This document shows positions 1-11,065 of a stretch of DNA of 64,000 nucleotides, one piece after another. The stretch's first letter is position 1. Every line of letters begins with the position of its first letter. The DNA is from Pegea sp. RAD2-039. Taxonomy: Eukaryota; Chordata; Thaliacea; Salpida; Salpidae. Below the pieces are notes generated by a model that saw nothing but the letters and a program-made list of their open reading frames with translations, made no database searches and had not been told where the DNA came from. The DNA lies in the NCBI GenBank assembly GCA_034620365.1, contig JAQGEQ010000291.1, positions 248,001-312,000 of the forward strand, in the 5' to 3' direction. The translations under genes were made by a program, and so were the position numbers.

Positions 1-2469
1 TGAGTAGCAACATGACACATGAGTAGAAACATGACAAGTGAGTAGCAATATGACACGTGAGTATCAACATGACACGTGCTTAGCAACATGACACGTGAGT
101 AGCAACATGACACGTGAGTAGCAACATGACACGTGAGTAGCAACATGACAAGTGAGTAGGAACATGACACGTGAGTAGCAACATGACACGCGAGTAGCAA
201 CATGACACATGAGTAGCAACATGACAGGTGAGTATCAACATGACACGTGAGTAGAAACATGACACGTGAATTGCAACATGACACGTGAGTAGCAACATGA
301 CACGTGAGTAGCAACATGACACATGAGTAGCAACATGACACGTGAGTAACAACATGACACGTGATTAGCAACATGACAGGTGAGTATCAACATGACACGT
401 GAGTAGAAACATGACAGGTGAATTGCAACATAACACGTGAGTAGCAACATGACACGTCAGTAGCAACATGACAGGTGAGTAGCAAAATAACATCTAAGTA
501 GGGATATGACACGTGAGTAGTAACATGACACATGAGCAGCAACATGACACGTGAGTAGCAACATGACACGGGAGTATCAACATGACACGTGATTAGCAAC
601 ATGACACGTGAGTAGCAACATGACACATGAGTAACAACATGACACGTGAGTAGCAAAATGACACCTGAGTAGCAATATGACACGTGATTAGCAACATGAC
701 AAGTGAGTAGCAACATGACACGTGAGTAGCAACATGACACATGATTATCCACATGACACATGAGTATCAGCATGACACGTGAGTAGCAAAATGACACCTG
801 AGTAGCAATTTGACACGTGAGTAGCAACATGACACATGAGCAGCAACATGACACACGAGTAGAAACATGACAAGTGAGTAGCAATATGACTCGTGAGTAG
901 CAATTTGACACGTAATTAGCAACATGACACATGAGTAGCAACATGACACGTGAGTAGCAACATGATACGGGAGTATCAACATGACACGTGATTAGCAACA
1001 TGACACGTGAGTAGCAACATGACACATGAGTAACAACATGACACGTGAGTAGCAAAATGACACCTGAGCAGCAATTTGACACTTGATTAGCAACATGACA
1101 CGTGAGTAGCAACATGACACGTGAGTAGCAACATGACACGCGAGTAGCAACATGACAAATGAGTAGCAACTTGATAAGTGAGTAGCAACATGACACGCGA
1201 GTAACAATATGACACGTGATTAGCAACATGACACGTGAATAGCAACATGACACATGAGTAGCAACATGACACGTGAGTAGCAAAATGACACCTGATTAGC
1301 AATATGACACGTGATTAGCAACATGACACATGAGCAGCAACATGACACGTGAGTAGCAACACGACACGCGAGTATCAACGAGACACGTGATTAGCAACAT
1401 GACAAATGAGTAGCAACATGACACATGAGTAGCAACATGACACGTGAGTAGCAATATGACTCGTGAGTAGCAATTTGACACGTAATTAGCAACATGACAC
1501 ATGAGTAGCAACATGACACGTGAGTAGCAACATGACACGCGAGTATCAACGAAACACGTGATTAGCAACATGACACGTGAGTAGCAACATGACACATGAG
1601 TAGCAACATGACACGTGAGTAGCAAAATGACACCTGAGTAGCAATATGACACGTGATTAGCAACATGACATGTGAGTAGCAACATGACGTGTGAGTAGCA
1701 ACATGACACGTGCGTAGCAACATGACACATGATTATCCACATGACACATGAGTATCAGCATGACACGTGAGTAGCAGCATGACAATTGAGTAGCAAAATG
1801 ACACGTGGGTAGCAACATGACACGTGAGTAGCAACATGACACGTGAGTAGCAACATGACACGTGAGTAGCAACATGACACGTGAGTAATAATATGACACG
1901 TGATTAGCAACATGACACGTGAATAGCAACATGACACATGAGTAGCAACATGACACGTGAGTAGCAACATGACACGTGAGTAGCAACATGACACGTGAGT
2001 AGCAACATGACACGTGAGTAGCAACATGACACGTGAGTAGCAACATGACACGTGAGTAATAATATGACACGTGATTAGCAACATGACACGTGAATAGCAA
2101 CATGACACATGAGTAGCAACATGACACGTGAGTAGCAAAATGACACCTGAGTAGCAATATGACACGTGATTAGCAACATGACAAGTGAGTAGCAACATGA
2201 CACGTGAGTAGCAACATGACACATGATTATCCACATGACACATGATTATCCACATGACACGTGTGTAGCAGCATGACAAGTGAGTAGCAAAATGACACGT
2301 AAGTAGCTATTTGACACTTGATTAGCAACATGACACGTGAGTAGCAACATGACACGTGAGTAACAATATGACACGTGATTAGGAACATGACACGTGAGTA
2401 GCGACATGATGCATGAGTAGCAACATGACCCGTGAGTAGCAACATGACAAGTGAGTAGCAAAATGACAC
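1..2469. repeat. 19-bp tandem satellite, array A (E-box satellite)
   Basis: About 130 copies of a 19-bp unit, consensus GAGTAGCAACATGACACGT, run head to tail from the first base of the window, so the array probably extends further left. Most units hold the palindrome CACGTG (an E-box) across the junction with the next unit; variants read CACATG, CAAGTG, CACGCG or CACCTG. Variant units recur in blocks: the pair of variants around GATTATCCACATGAC reappears near 744, 1733 and 2225, roughly 52 and 26 units apart, which indicates higher-order repeats made by block amplification. Because 19 is not a multiple of 3, a 57-bp cycle reads as a 19-residue peptide repeat (MLLLTCHVATHVSCCYSRV) in all three minus frames. 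That explains the long minus-strand ORFs, which I do not regard as genes. The same satellite occurs at 44188-45535 and 62378-62757. Confidence 0.97.
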
Positions 2470-2808
2470 AATTTTACAAGAGATAAATAACTAACATTTT
2501 CAGGTTTTTGTGATGTTTAAATTTAGATCTTGAATCTTATCAATCACCAAAAATGTTCTAATAACTGCACCAACCTAACTATCAATAAAATCTACTTTAA
2601 GTTTCTCGTCAAAAATTGAACTTTTGTGAAAGATTCAGAGTGAAGTCATCAGGTGAATAATAATCAAATTTGAAGTTTTATTGTTTAGAAGAATCGCGTT
2701 AATTACGCGCGAAAATTTACAACAAATTTTTATGAATTGGTGAAATATTTAGAAACTTTAAGTTAATACTGATCAATTTACACAATCGTTACAAGAAGAG
2801 GCGGAACG

Positions 2809-3590
2809 TCATATGATTGGACATTCTTTGAAAAGAACATCAACAATGGACGAATCGGCAATCGTCAAGATCTCGCCAATATAGCGGTTGTTTCGCTTGT
2901 GTTTCCTCAAAATTCGTCTCATAATCTTCCCAGATCGCGTTTTCGGGAATCCAGGCGCGTTTTGAATGACGTCAGGCGCTGGAGAAGCTCCGATTTGTTG
3001 CCAAACTTCAAACAGATTAATTCAGAATGTAAATGGGGCGTATGGAACAGGGGTACCTTTAACTTTCAATTCAGCGACCAGCCTTCTAGCGGATGCGGTT
3101 GACTGACCACAGCTGCTTCATTTACATATTCTTGTTCCACTAAAGCTGATTCCACTTCAGCCGTGTTCATTAAATGAACTGTGATGACTTCATCATAACT
3201 CACCTGACACGTTCATCATATCATCGATTCGTCACCAGTAGTAACCATCTGCGTCGCGATGGCAACCGTCGCCATGTACATAATAATCAGGAAAGCGTTG
3301 AATGTAGACCTTTTCAGATTGCTGTTGGCCCCCATAAACAGTCCTCATGATGCCTGGTCACGGACGCTTGAATACCAGCACTTGTAATAGCTAAGCGTGA
3401 TGACACAATTAATGACGTCACTACTTACCAGATAGTGATCAATTTCTTCATTTATTTCGACGTCCTGTTCATCAAGAACAACCGGTTCGACACCAAAGAA
3501 TGAAAACGTTTCTGATCCTGCTATCATCGTTGTGCATCCAGACAACGGAGTCTTCACGTGATTAACATCTCGATGTAGAGATTGTCACAA
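2809..3590 (-). pseudogene. Acetyl-CoA synthetase (ACSS2-like), C-terminal exons, copy P1
   Basis: Acetyl-CoA synthetase activates acetate to acetyl-CoA through acetyl-AMP. The minus strand holds four exon-like pieces matching the last third of the enzyme. About 3429-3575 reads FFGVEPVVLDEQDVEI and ends at a GTAAGT donor. 3204-3380 reads KRPWPGIM-type sequence, then DADGYYW and RIDDMMNVSG. An exon from 3178 downward reads TAEVESALVEQ. The last exon, ending at a stop at 2809-2811, reads APDVIQNAPGFPKTRSGKIM and IADSSIVDVLF. The lysine of the SGK motif, the acetylation-regulated catalytic lysine of the family, is present. Between YYW and RIDD, where the family has ITG, there is an in-frame TGA and two codons are missing, so the copy is broken. 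The N-terminal two thirds are not attached. P4 (45875-46650) is its direct duplicate. Confidence 0.85.
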
Positions 3591-4830
3591 GATCAATCTA
3601 AATATATATAATTAAGTGATAGCCTTGGTATCCATTGGATCATTACCTTCCCTAAAAACAAGCTAAAACTAATAAATTATGAGAATTTTGTTACAACTTA
3701 TCTTCAAGCAACTAACTGATAAAACGGAACACAATCACAATGACCTGCTTTTACATGGACAATTATAACATTTCGTTGTCACTGCATCTTCTTTACAGTT
3801 AATAAAAGTTGGACCTTTTCTGACATCAAAGTTGTAGTTGAAAATATTTCCTGTTTAATAAAAAAGATTTTTTTAGTAATTTTATCTTTTATTTAATTAT
3901 TAAAATTATGAAATTATTTTTGCTTTCAAACAATCATTTGTTTTACCCTATAGAACACTATTTACAAATTCTAGTGGATTTCCCAATTTTTTTGTTAATT
4001 GGATATTTTCAAAGTAACAATCTTTGGTATGCTCACAAAATGCCACCATTAAGAATTAAACCTCTTAAAAGGCTTAAGAACAACCAGTAGAGTAACAACA
4101 TTTTAATATGGCAACCAATGTTTAGGATTATTTTCATAATTCACTAAATTTATCAAAATCAACTCTTTAAACTTTATGCTAAAAAGATATAATTTAATTA
4201 GTTTCTATTACAAATAATATCTAACACTACCAGCTTCATTGTTCCCTTCTTTTGTTTAGTTATATTAGATTTTTGATTGATAAACTATGAATTACTTATG
4301 TGTTAAGGTGTTTAGATTCTTTCAGTATTATTGTAAGTTGTGATATTACAATTAATAAAACAATTTGTTATATACTTGATTATAAAATTTAGTTTTTGCC
4401 ACATATGACAGCTGTTATACAAATCACTGTCAGCTAGGGGTTGAATAAATAATTAAAATATATTTTAAGAAATGAAAAATAAAAATAAACACTAATAATT
4501 GAATACATGTAAATTCACTTACTTATGAAGATATAGTTTTCGAAGTTCCAAATTCAACAGACTTTTCATTATGTCAAAAGCATTCATAGAAAAGATATAG
4601 TCATCCTTAAAACAAAAAATTAAACATATTGTTTATTTAAATAAAAAAAACTTAAAACTTATACTAAGTTAATTTCATGCTTGTGTATAAGAATTACAAC
4701 TATTATTAAGAAGACGAATCAAAAATAAATTTAGCATTAAATATAAAATGAGATTTATATATGAGTAAAAATAAAATTAAGAAAAAAATAACAAAATTTG
4801 TAATTATTCAGCTCAACAAAATCTAGGAAA

Positions 4831-5112
4831 TTAAAGGTTTTTAAAACTAAAATTAATATCAAATATTTTATGAAAAAATAAAATTATCCTAGTAGAAACA
4901 AGAATAGAACATTTTTTTGCAATAAAAGTAAATATAATTTGTTTTTTAATAACAAGTTTCAAAGATAAACAAAACATAAAACAAAAACTTTTTGAAACTT
5001 GTATTAAAGTGAAACATTTCTTTAATATCGAGATAAACATATCATTCAAGGTCAAAAATGGTTTATTAAAATTAAGTTGCTGTCGGTAATCCGACGTACT
5101 GAGCCAGGTCAT
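4831..5112 (-). other. ORF conserved in three copies, unknown
   Basis: A 93-codon frame that recurs at 15458-15739 (+) and 47906-48187 (-). The first 49 residues are identical in all three; the rest differs by a handful of substitutions, and no copy has a stop. It is hydrophobic and rich in F, I, K and L, as A+T-rich DNA would give by chance. No domain is recognised. Conservation may simply reflect recent duplication, since flanking non-coding DNA is equally similar. It is listed because all three copies keep the frame. I do not regard it as an established gene. Confidence 0.2.
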
Positions 5113-5699
5113 GCGTTAAATTTATTTAATTTATTACAAGAAGCTGATGAACAATCTTGTTTTAATACTTTAGAGCTTTATTCAAATTTGTAAGAAGGCA
5201 ACTAACAACCACGGCAAGTATAACCACAATACACGTTACCCACAACACAATCTGCTACTGAATGACATTGCATTAAAAAAGGATGAATAATATCATTAAA
5301 TAGCAAATTTATAGACTTATTTATCGACAAGTACTTTTTACTATTATCAAAATCATTTATTATTTTAACATATTAAACATATGTATATGTATAAAAGTAA
5401 TACAGATCCATATAATTATGAGAACTCAGCAAGTTTAAAAAGTTCGACTGATAAAATTTGTTAAAAAACTAAAGTTTAAAGAACATTTGCGGTGAACATC
5501 TAAAATCATTTTTTAATCCTGAAACAAAATTTATTCTTGTTACGTGATTAAATACTTAAAAACTTTGTAATTACTTGAGACATACAAAAGGGCAACTTGT
5601 TTCTCAAAAATAGTTAAAACTATTAAAGAAAAAGTCAGAAACCTGATTTATAGAATTTCTGAATTGTTTTTCATTTATCTTTAATTTATTATACATTGA

Positions 5700-5860
5700 T
5701 TTTGTTCTTCTGGCTTCATGATGAATCGGTCAATAATTTCCACCAGAGCACTTTCTTGCTGGGAATTCTCTTTAAGAGCCCCAATACCTTGGTATCCCTC
5801 TGTGTCACGAATCAACCACTTGCCTTCTTATCTTGTATTTGGAAACCCTAGAATTGAGTT
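5700..5860 (-). other. Coding-like exon patch, unknown protein
   Basis: Just outside the right edge of block X, the minus strand has an open stretch richer in G+C than its surroundings. It reads EGKWLIRDTEGYQGIGALKE, then NSQQESALVEIIDRFIMKPE, and stops soon after. The amino-acid mix looks like real protein, unlike the F/I/K/N-rich frames around it. A stop lies upstream of EGKW, so an exon would have to start at an AG near 5832. No family is recognised. It could be the end of the same gene as the signal-peptide/Ig-like exons at 5925-6261 or an unrelated fragment. Confidence 0.3.
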
Positions 5861-5924
5861 CATTTTTAAAGATTGAAAAAAGTGATATTCGGAAAAAAAT
5901 AAATATATTCTTAAAATCATAATT

Positions 5925-6261
5925 CTAACTTTTCATTTCTTTATAAAAAGAAAATTGGAAAATGTTATAATGCATCAAACTGATTCTAGTTGTATTAACT
6001 AGATTGTAGATTAACTGACTAGTAAAATTGCAAGGTAATTCTGCATCACTTTCTCCTTCAAATGATGCGACTCCTTCATAATTAAATTCTGATCCGAAAC
6101 CTGCCAAGATAACACTTTCAAAGTCAACCAAATTATGTAACAAAAAGATGAAATACAAGTTTGAAATTGTTTGTGGTTTAAATAAGAAAATAAATTGAAA
6201 ACTTACTTATGTTTATTAGTAGCAAAAATATCCTTGCACTAAGAAAGAGACTCATTTTCAT
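5925..6261 (-). CDS. Secreted Ig-like (V-set-like) protein fragment
   Basis: Two exons on the minus strand. Exon 1 (6207-6261) encodes MKMSLFLSARIFLLLINI, a short basic start and a hydrophobic core typical of a signal peptide, and ends at a GTAAGT donor. A ~106-nt intron follows, ending in TTGGCAG. Exon 2 starts at 6100 and continues in frame as S-FGSEFNYEGVASFEGESDAE and then LPCNFT. The pattern G-E-S-x-x-x-L-P-C-N-F-T is the A'/B strand signature of Ig V-set domains, with the first disulfide cysteine. The frame then runs to a stop at 5925, too soon for a full Ig domain, so either a further splice removes that end or the gene is a fragment. Its role is unknown; the signal peptide implies export or cell-surface display. 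The Ig assignment rests on one strand only. Confidence 0.4.
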
Positions 6262-7411
6262 GTTGATTCTTGGAACAGTAATTATTTGAAAAAATTATTC
6301 TTAAACTTTTAAGAATATCCTTTTATTAATAAATAGAAAAGATATTTGATAAGTATTTAATAATTTAAACTTATTTGGAAAGTAAAGAAGAAAGCGTAGT
6401 AAAAACTGAAGATTTTCAAAAGATATTTTTGTCTTGATAAACCATAGACATAAACCAATTAAAGTTTGGATAAATATTGTCGAAATAGTTAAACGAAATA
6501 CCCAAAATAGCAGAAAATCAAAAATATTTAAGCAAAAAATGCTTCAAAAGTAATAATCGATGTAAAATATTACAAACAAAAAGTGAAAAGTTAAAACTAA
6601 GAAATAACCGAATAATGTAAATGAATATCATTTATGGCTATCCATTTTTCAGTCATCTGACAAGCAAACACATTAACCATCACTACAACGGAATAGAGAA
6701 AGTAAACAGGATGAAAGCTGCAGTGTTGACCGATTCTTTTTCTTCTCTAAACTGTTTATTTGCACTGAATTCTACTTAAAGAGAAGTTATCGTCATTAGA
6801 ATGACTAAAGATGGCTATTAAGTCTTCTGCAAACTTCTCTAAACTTATAAAATCAGTTATGACTATCTAAAAATGCAACCACAAGATTCAGACCACCCAA
6901 GATGTGTCCACCGGCCGTGATCGGGCTTGTGTCATTCTCAAGCTGGGTGACGCTTCAATTCTTGCAAAGTTCAATCGACTTATTAAAAAAACTTTAATAA
7001 TTAAATTTGATAAGCCTTTCAATAAAGCTGTTGTAACGTGTATCAAATCTTCGAATTCAAAAGCAACAATAGACAAAAGGCTTTTACTTGCTGCATTAAA
7101 ACTCAGTCTATTGCACATTTCATCATAAAAACCACATATCTGGGACAAAACTATTCAATTATGCCGATTTTAAGAATATAAAAAAATTTGTTCAGCTTAT
7201 AGCCAGCAACTAAATTTGAATTGCAAAAAAGCAAGTTTTCATTAAAAAATTTGTATTTTTCAAGTTTTGAATTACTGAAGTGTGCCAGCAAAATTTTATT
7301 CAATGTGTAGTAAATGGTAAAAGCAATTATACAATCGATGCTTTAACTTCAATGTTGTTCGATTTAAGCTTGTCTTAAGTTTAAGGTTTCATCCTAGCTG
7401 TGAATAAGCTT
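6262..7411. other. Intergenic, no gene assigned
   Basis: Mostly A+T-rich. A short patch of higher G+C at 6888-7148 is open on both strands. The plus frame contains GRDRACVILKLGDASILAKF, which vaguely recalls the C-terminal part of LINE ORF1 proteins, but no firm match can be made by eye. Nothing else is seen. Confidence 0.4.
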
Positions 7412-8660
7412 TTAATAGTTAAGCGTGATGACGTCATCAGTAACGTCACTACTCACCAGATAGTCATCATCTTCTCCTTTTATTTCGATGTCTTGTTCAT
7501 CGAGAACAACCGGTTCGACACCAAAGAATAGAAACGTTGCTGATCCTACTTTCATCGGTGTGCATCCAGGCAACGGAGTCATCACGTGATTAACATTTCG
7601 ATGTAGAAGTTACCACGTGATAAATATCAACTGACCGGCAAATTTCAATTTGAATACTGTTTAGGGTTAGAAAACTTACTTTTCAACTGGATGTTTTCCA
7701 TATTTCATCAATTATCTAGTAGCAGTTGGTGATGTGTAGAAACAAAAGACTTTGTACTTGTCACTGATCGCCCAATATCTATTTTGGTTTGGGAATGTTG
7801 CTATACCTTTAAGCTGTTTATAAAATGATGAAGATGATGAAATACAAAAATAAAACATTTAACTGACCATAACAGAAGTGACTCTATTTAATAATGTCCT
7901 ATAAGTGAAGTATGTGTGATCAGTAATCCATCCAATATTTGTAGCAGAAAAGTATACATCAACAGATGAATGTGAAATGATGAGTAAGAGATATTCACAA
8001 CATATGACCAGTAACATGATGTACTACTCCCTGGTATCAACTTATCAACAAACAGATGAATTGGTTGAGGGACCTCACCTTTGGTTTGCCAGTTGAAACA
8101 CTCGTGTACAACATGAAGAAGTCATCTTCACTTTTCATCCCGTTTCATTCTACGTCACATTTGACGGTGGCGTCATTCATGACATCATGCCACCATTTGG
8201 CCGTTTCAGCATTCCATTCAATCTATCAACACATGCAGAAAATATTTTGAAATGATTTCAAACAAAAATAGTTGTTCTGAAGAATTTTTAGGAGAAAATT
8301 CAATTTTTTATATTTTCTCAAATATATATTTGAAAGAAGCAGTCGATCAATTACAAGATTCTGTCTTTTAGTCAATTTTAGTTACAAATATTTGTAGATA
8401 AAGAAATAATTACATTGAAGCCTTCACAAGGTCGTTTTGCTAGATTCAAAAAACTATCTTTGTTGAAGTTATTAGCTGTGATGTATTTGACTTCAATGTA
8501 ATGATCAATTAAATGATCTTTATCTTTGCATATATAAAGAGCTTTGTTTGAGATCTCCTTCAAATTGATTACATTGCAACCTTTGTAACTTCGATCTAAA
8601 ACAATGTTTTGTGAAGTGAATTGTTTTTCAGAGAATTTTTGGTGGAGTATTTACTAGAAA
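7412..8660 (-). pseudogene. Acetyl-CoA synthetase (ACSS2-like), middle exons, copy P2
   Basis: Reading the minus strand from 8660 down, exons follow the normal gene order. First is an N-domain exon with GCNVINLKEISNKALYICKD (compare GEKLVNLKELADEALQKCQ in vertebrate ACSS2). Next (about 8050-8220) is KWWHDVMNDA, then MLYTSVSTGKPK. After a 47-nt intron comes GVVHHVTGHML, then IGWITDHTYFTYRTLLNRVT, then an exon LKGIATFPNQNRYWAISDKY ending at a GTAAGT donor near 7675. Last is TPMKVGSATFLFFGVEPVVL (about 7455-7590). The AMP-binding loop TSGSTGKPKG reads TSVSTGKPKG, a Gly to Val change. There is an in-frame stop at the tryptophan of the family's EPEW position, a shift after HML and another stop in the TAPTAIRLL equivalent. 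The copy stops at a breakpoint near 7412, inside the intron after the last exon. It is a pseudogene. Confidence 0.85.
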
Positions 8661-8689
8661 ATATAAATGATTAACTTTAAAGAATAAGA

Positions 8690-10069
8690 TGTAAAACCAT
8701 TAACTTCGTCATTAGTTGGCATATTCTCCCATTACCAATGCAATTACAACAAGAAGAACAAGCAAGATTACGACGTTTGTTACAACAAGCAAGAGATCGA
8801 CAATAAGAAGAACGTATAAGCCTTTTTGAATAACGATAAGGATCTTTGGAATAAAATCAGATGACCAAGTATACAACAATCTCATAATCTTACAATACTA
8901 TCGTTGTCGCAATATAGAGGATATTTTTTGTTCTTGGAAAATATAAGGGACTATACAGGGTTTTTAATTAAGCGATCTTAAGAAATTATGGGACAAAGGC
9001 TTCAAACTAACTTTGATACAGCTACCTTGGCTTCTAAGAATAACAATTTCTTCTTAAACTAGATGCAATATAGTTAAATTTAGCCTTGTGTTCGTCACCA
9101 ATTTTTGGGCTCACTAAATAACTAGAAGTTGTATAAGTCCTAATGGCTTAAGATTATATACTGTGTTCCAAACTAAAAGATATTCTTCTGAAATTTATTT
9201 AAACAGAAACTTAGCTTTAAAAAGAGCTTGAAAAATATTATGCTGAAAGTTGTAAGTAAATATGTAATATTTAATGTAGTATAAGTAAAGATAAATTTGA
9301 AAGTGATTAATTAATTTTATAGATTTTATAGTTGAACAATTAGAAAAAACTTTACAAACTAACCACGCTTTAAACATCTAAAATTATATTTCAAATAAAT
9401 AAAACAGAACAATTAGATTTTAAAATTTAGGATAAATATATTTAGAGAAACAGAATGAAATTCAGCATTCATTTGCATCACTTCATCAATGCACTTAGTA
9501 GATCTTTTAGCTTTCTTTCAAACCTGCTGAGTTATAAATTAAACAGTTCAAGTAAAAAGATTGTTGGAATACTAGTAGATATCATAAAGTAAAAATAATA
9601 AAGAGCAATTCACTTATTATAAAGAGCCTTATTAAGGGACTTGTTGTTTATCTTTAATAATAATTAGTTTTAAAATGTTAAACCACATTTTACAACATGA
9701 AAATTAATTGGTGTTTCCAGATTAAACATGAAGACACTGTTTTCTCTATCTTCACGGTTCAAACTAAGTTTTTTGTGCGTGTTATTAATAAAAAATTTAT
9801 TTAAATTCAAGATTATTTGTGATCAATATTTCCGTCAAAAAGTCTGAATATTTTGAAATTCAGTTATTAATAAAAGATATCAAAAATTTTGAGATGAATT
9901 TCTAACTTGTTTGTTTGAAGATTTAAATTTAGTAAGTAACTTTATTTGAAAATTAATTTTGATTGGTGTTTAGTTATCAGTAAAATTGCTCCAACACTGT
10001 TTTAAACTAAATATTTTCATTAAATTCTTTTGAAATTCCGTTAAGATTCAAATTTTTATTTTTTTTCAG
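8690..10069. other. Intergenic with a small LINE ORF1 scrap
   Basis: A+T-rich with no supported gene. Around 9725-9790 the sequence (GAAGACACTGTTTTCTCTAT and what follows) resembles 60100-60160, where a LINE ORF1 remnant lies on the minus strand, so this is probably a short relic of the same LINE family. Nothing else stands out. Confidence 0.35.
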
Positions 10070-10178
10070 GATTTGGAAGCGGTTTTATTACAAAAACGTT
10101 TAAAACAATAAAGAGGTCTCAAGTGAAAGTTCATTGTGTGGTTTTTGGAGGTTCTGAATATAAAAAAAATTGGCAAAG
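10070..10178 (+). other. Orphan exon-like segment
   Basis: A polypyrimidine tract ending TTTTTTCAG (10061-10069) precedes 109 nt that stay open in one frame. The frame reads FGSGFITKTFKTIKRSQVKV and then HCVVFGGSEYKKNWQR, and ends at CAAAG followed by GTTAGC. Acceptor, open frame and donor together look like an internal exon. No partner exon or family was recognised nearby, so it may be a fragment of a lost gene or a chance frame. Confidence 0.25.
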
Positions 10179-10864
10179 GTTAGCAACTTAATTTCATTAT
10201 TGAAAATTTATAAATTCAAAAAAACGGTTTTGGTGGTTTTTTATTAAATTTTTATTATTTTAATAGATTAATGGCGAAAATCTAAACTCGTGACTTTGTT
10301 TTAACAAATCTAGGTTGTTAATTAGTAATAAAATTTAAAGTAAACAACAAAACTTTGATTAAAACATCAGCAGATCCAAGTTGTTATATATAATCAGTTT
10401 GCTGAAATTACTCTAAATTGAGTTTAATGTGAAATCTGCTTTAGGTAACAAACTCTGAGTAATATCAAAATTTTCTTATACAACTACTTAAGCTAAGACT
10501 CAAAACGTTTCTCTGATTTTTAAACACTAAAAGCTTTCTGGTAAAAAAAAGGAGTTAAAACTGTATTTGTATAAACATAAACATTCAGCTGAAGATAATT
10601 TTTATCTAATTCACACATGGCTACGGGTTATAAATTCAACAGTTCATATAATAAACCAATATTAAAATCAAAAATATAAATGAAATGGAAATAGATATCA
10701 TAAACTAAGATTATTAGAAAGAGCTTGTCTGAAAAAATGTTGTTTGTTTTATTTGCATATCGATACAAATAAAAGTTATACCGCTTTTATAGAAAACACA
10801 ATACAATAAAATTAGAAAGATCATTTGAAGGCTTCAAGTATCACAAAAGTATCGAAAAATAAGT

Positions 10865-11065
10865 TTTGTAAAAGTTCAAGTTTTCATAAATTAGTTTTTT
10901 GTTGTAGGTTATATTTGTTTGATTGACATTAAAAGTATCAGAGAAATAACTTTTTACTTTTCTTATTGAATAGATGGCTGCAGATGACAAATCATAAAGC
11001 TCCTATGACAAAATTAAAGTAGTATGAGCTAAAAGATGATGAAAAAGTAATTGGTGTATACACAG
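10865..11065. repeat. ~205-bp direct repeat, left copy
   Basis: Matches 13323-13530 in the same orientation, from the shared AATTAGTTTTTTGTTG region through ATTGAATAGATGGCTGCA to GTGTATACACAGTT. The pair brackets the inverted ACSS / GTPase fragment block at 11066-13080. The repeat ends where the ACSS sequence of P3 is cut, in the middle of its AMP-binding loop. Confidence 0.8.

Larger units (their letters stand above)
2470..5695. repeat. Segmental duplication block X, direct copy 1
   Basis: This stretch matches 45536-48775 almost base for base in the same orientation, including introns and intergenic DNA. It begins exactly where the satellite stops and ends at the shared TTATACATTGAT, after which the two copies diverge. 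Its right half (about 4180-5695) also occurs inverted at 14877-16389. It carries the ACSS C-terminal fragment on the minus strand. The rest (3600-5695) is A+T-rich and holds only the weak ORF at 4831-5112 and a short conserved exon-like patch on the minus strand near 4515-4580, whose frame contains FDIMKSLLNLELRKLYLHK followed by a GTAAGT donor. That patch is kept in all three copies. Confidence 0.9.

Noticed and set aside
80-2469. Many long minus-strand ORFs coding repeats of MLLLTCHVATHVSCCYSRV (also at 44170-45535 and 62362-62848)
   Set aside because: They are a by-product of a 19-bp satellite with no stop in the minus frames. All three frames give the same peptide, there is no splice or start context, and frames break wherever the satellite varies.
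1-2469. CRISPR-like regular repeats
   Set aside because: There are no unique spacers between repeats; it is a continuous satellite in a eukaryotic genome.
2899-3102. Plus-strand ORF (and its twin at 45965-46168)
   Set aside because: It is antisense to the well-matched ACSS C-terminal exon.
3908-4090. 60-codon plus ORF, repeated at 46958-47164
   Set aside because: It is conserved only because the whole block is duplicated. Composition is that of A+T-rich non-coding DNA and there is no recognisable domain.
6888-7148. Overlapping open frames on both strands in a G+C-richer patch
   Set aside because: No family match or splice structure; the resemblance to LINE ORF1 is too weak to annotate.
7860-8220. 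Alternative genetic code with TGA as Trp (TGA at the EPEW tryptophan of ACSS)
   Set aside because: Other stops in the same fragments are TAA, there are shifts, and the intact SAND, Ubl and two-exon genes use TGG normally. Pseudogene decay is enough.
8056-8250. Plus-strand ORF (and minus-strand twin at 52084-52278)
   Set aside because: Antisense to the ACSS exon with WWHDVMNDA and the AMP-binding loop.
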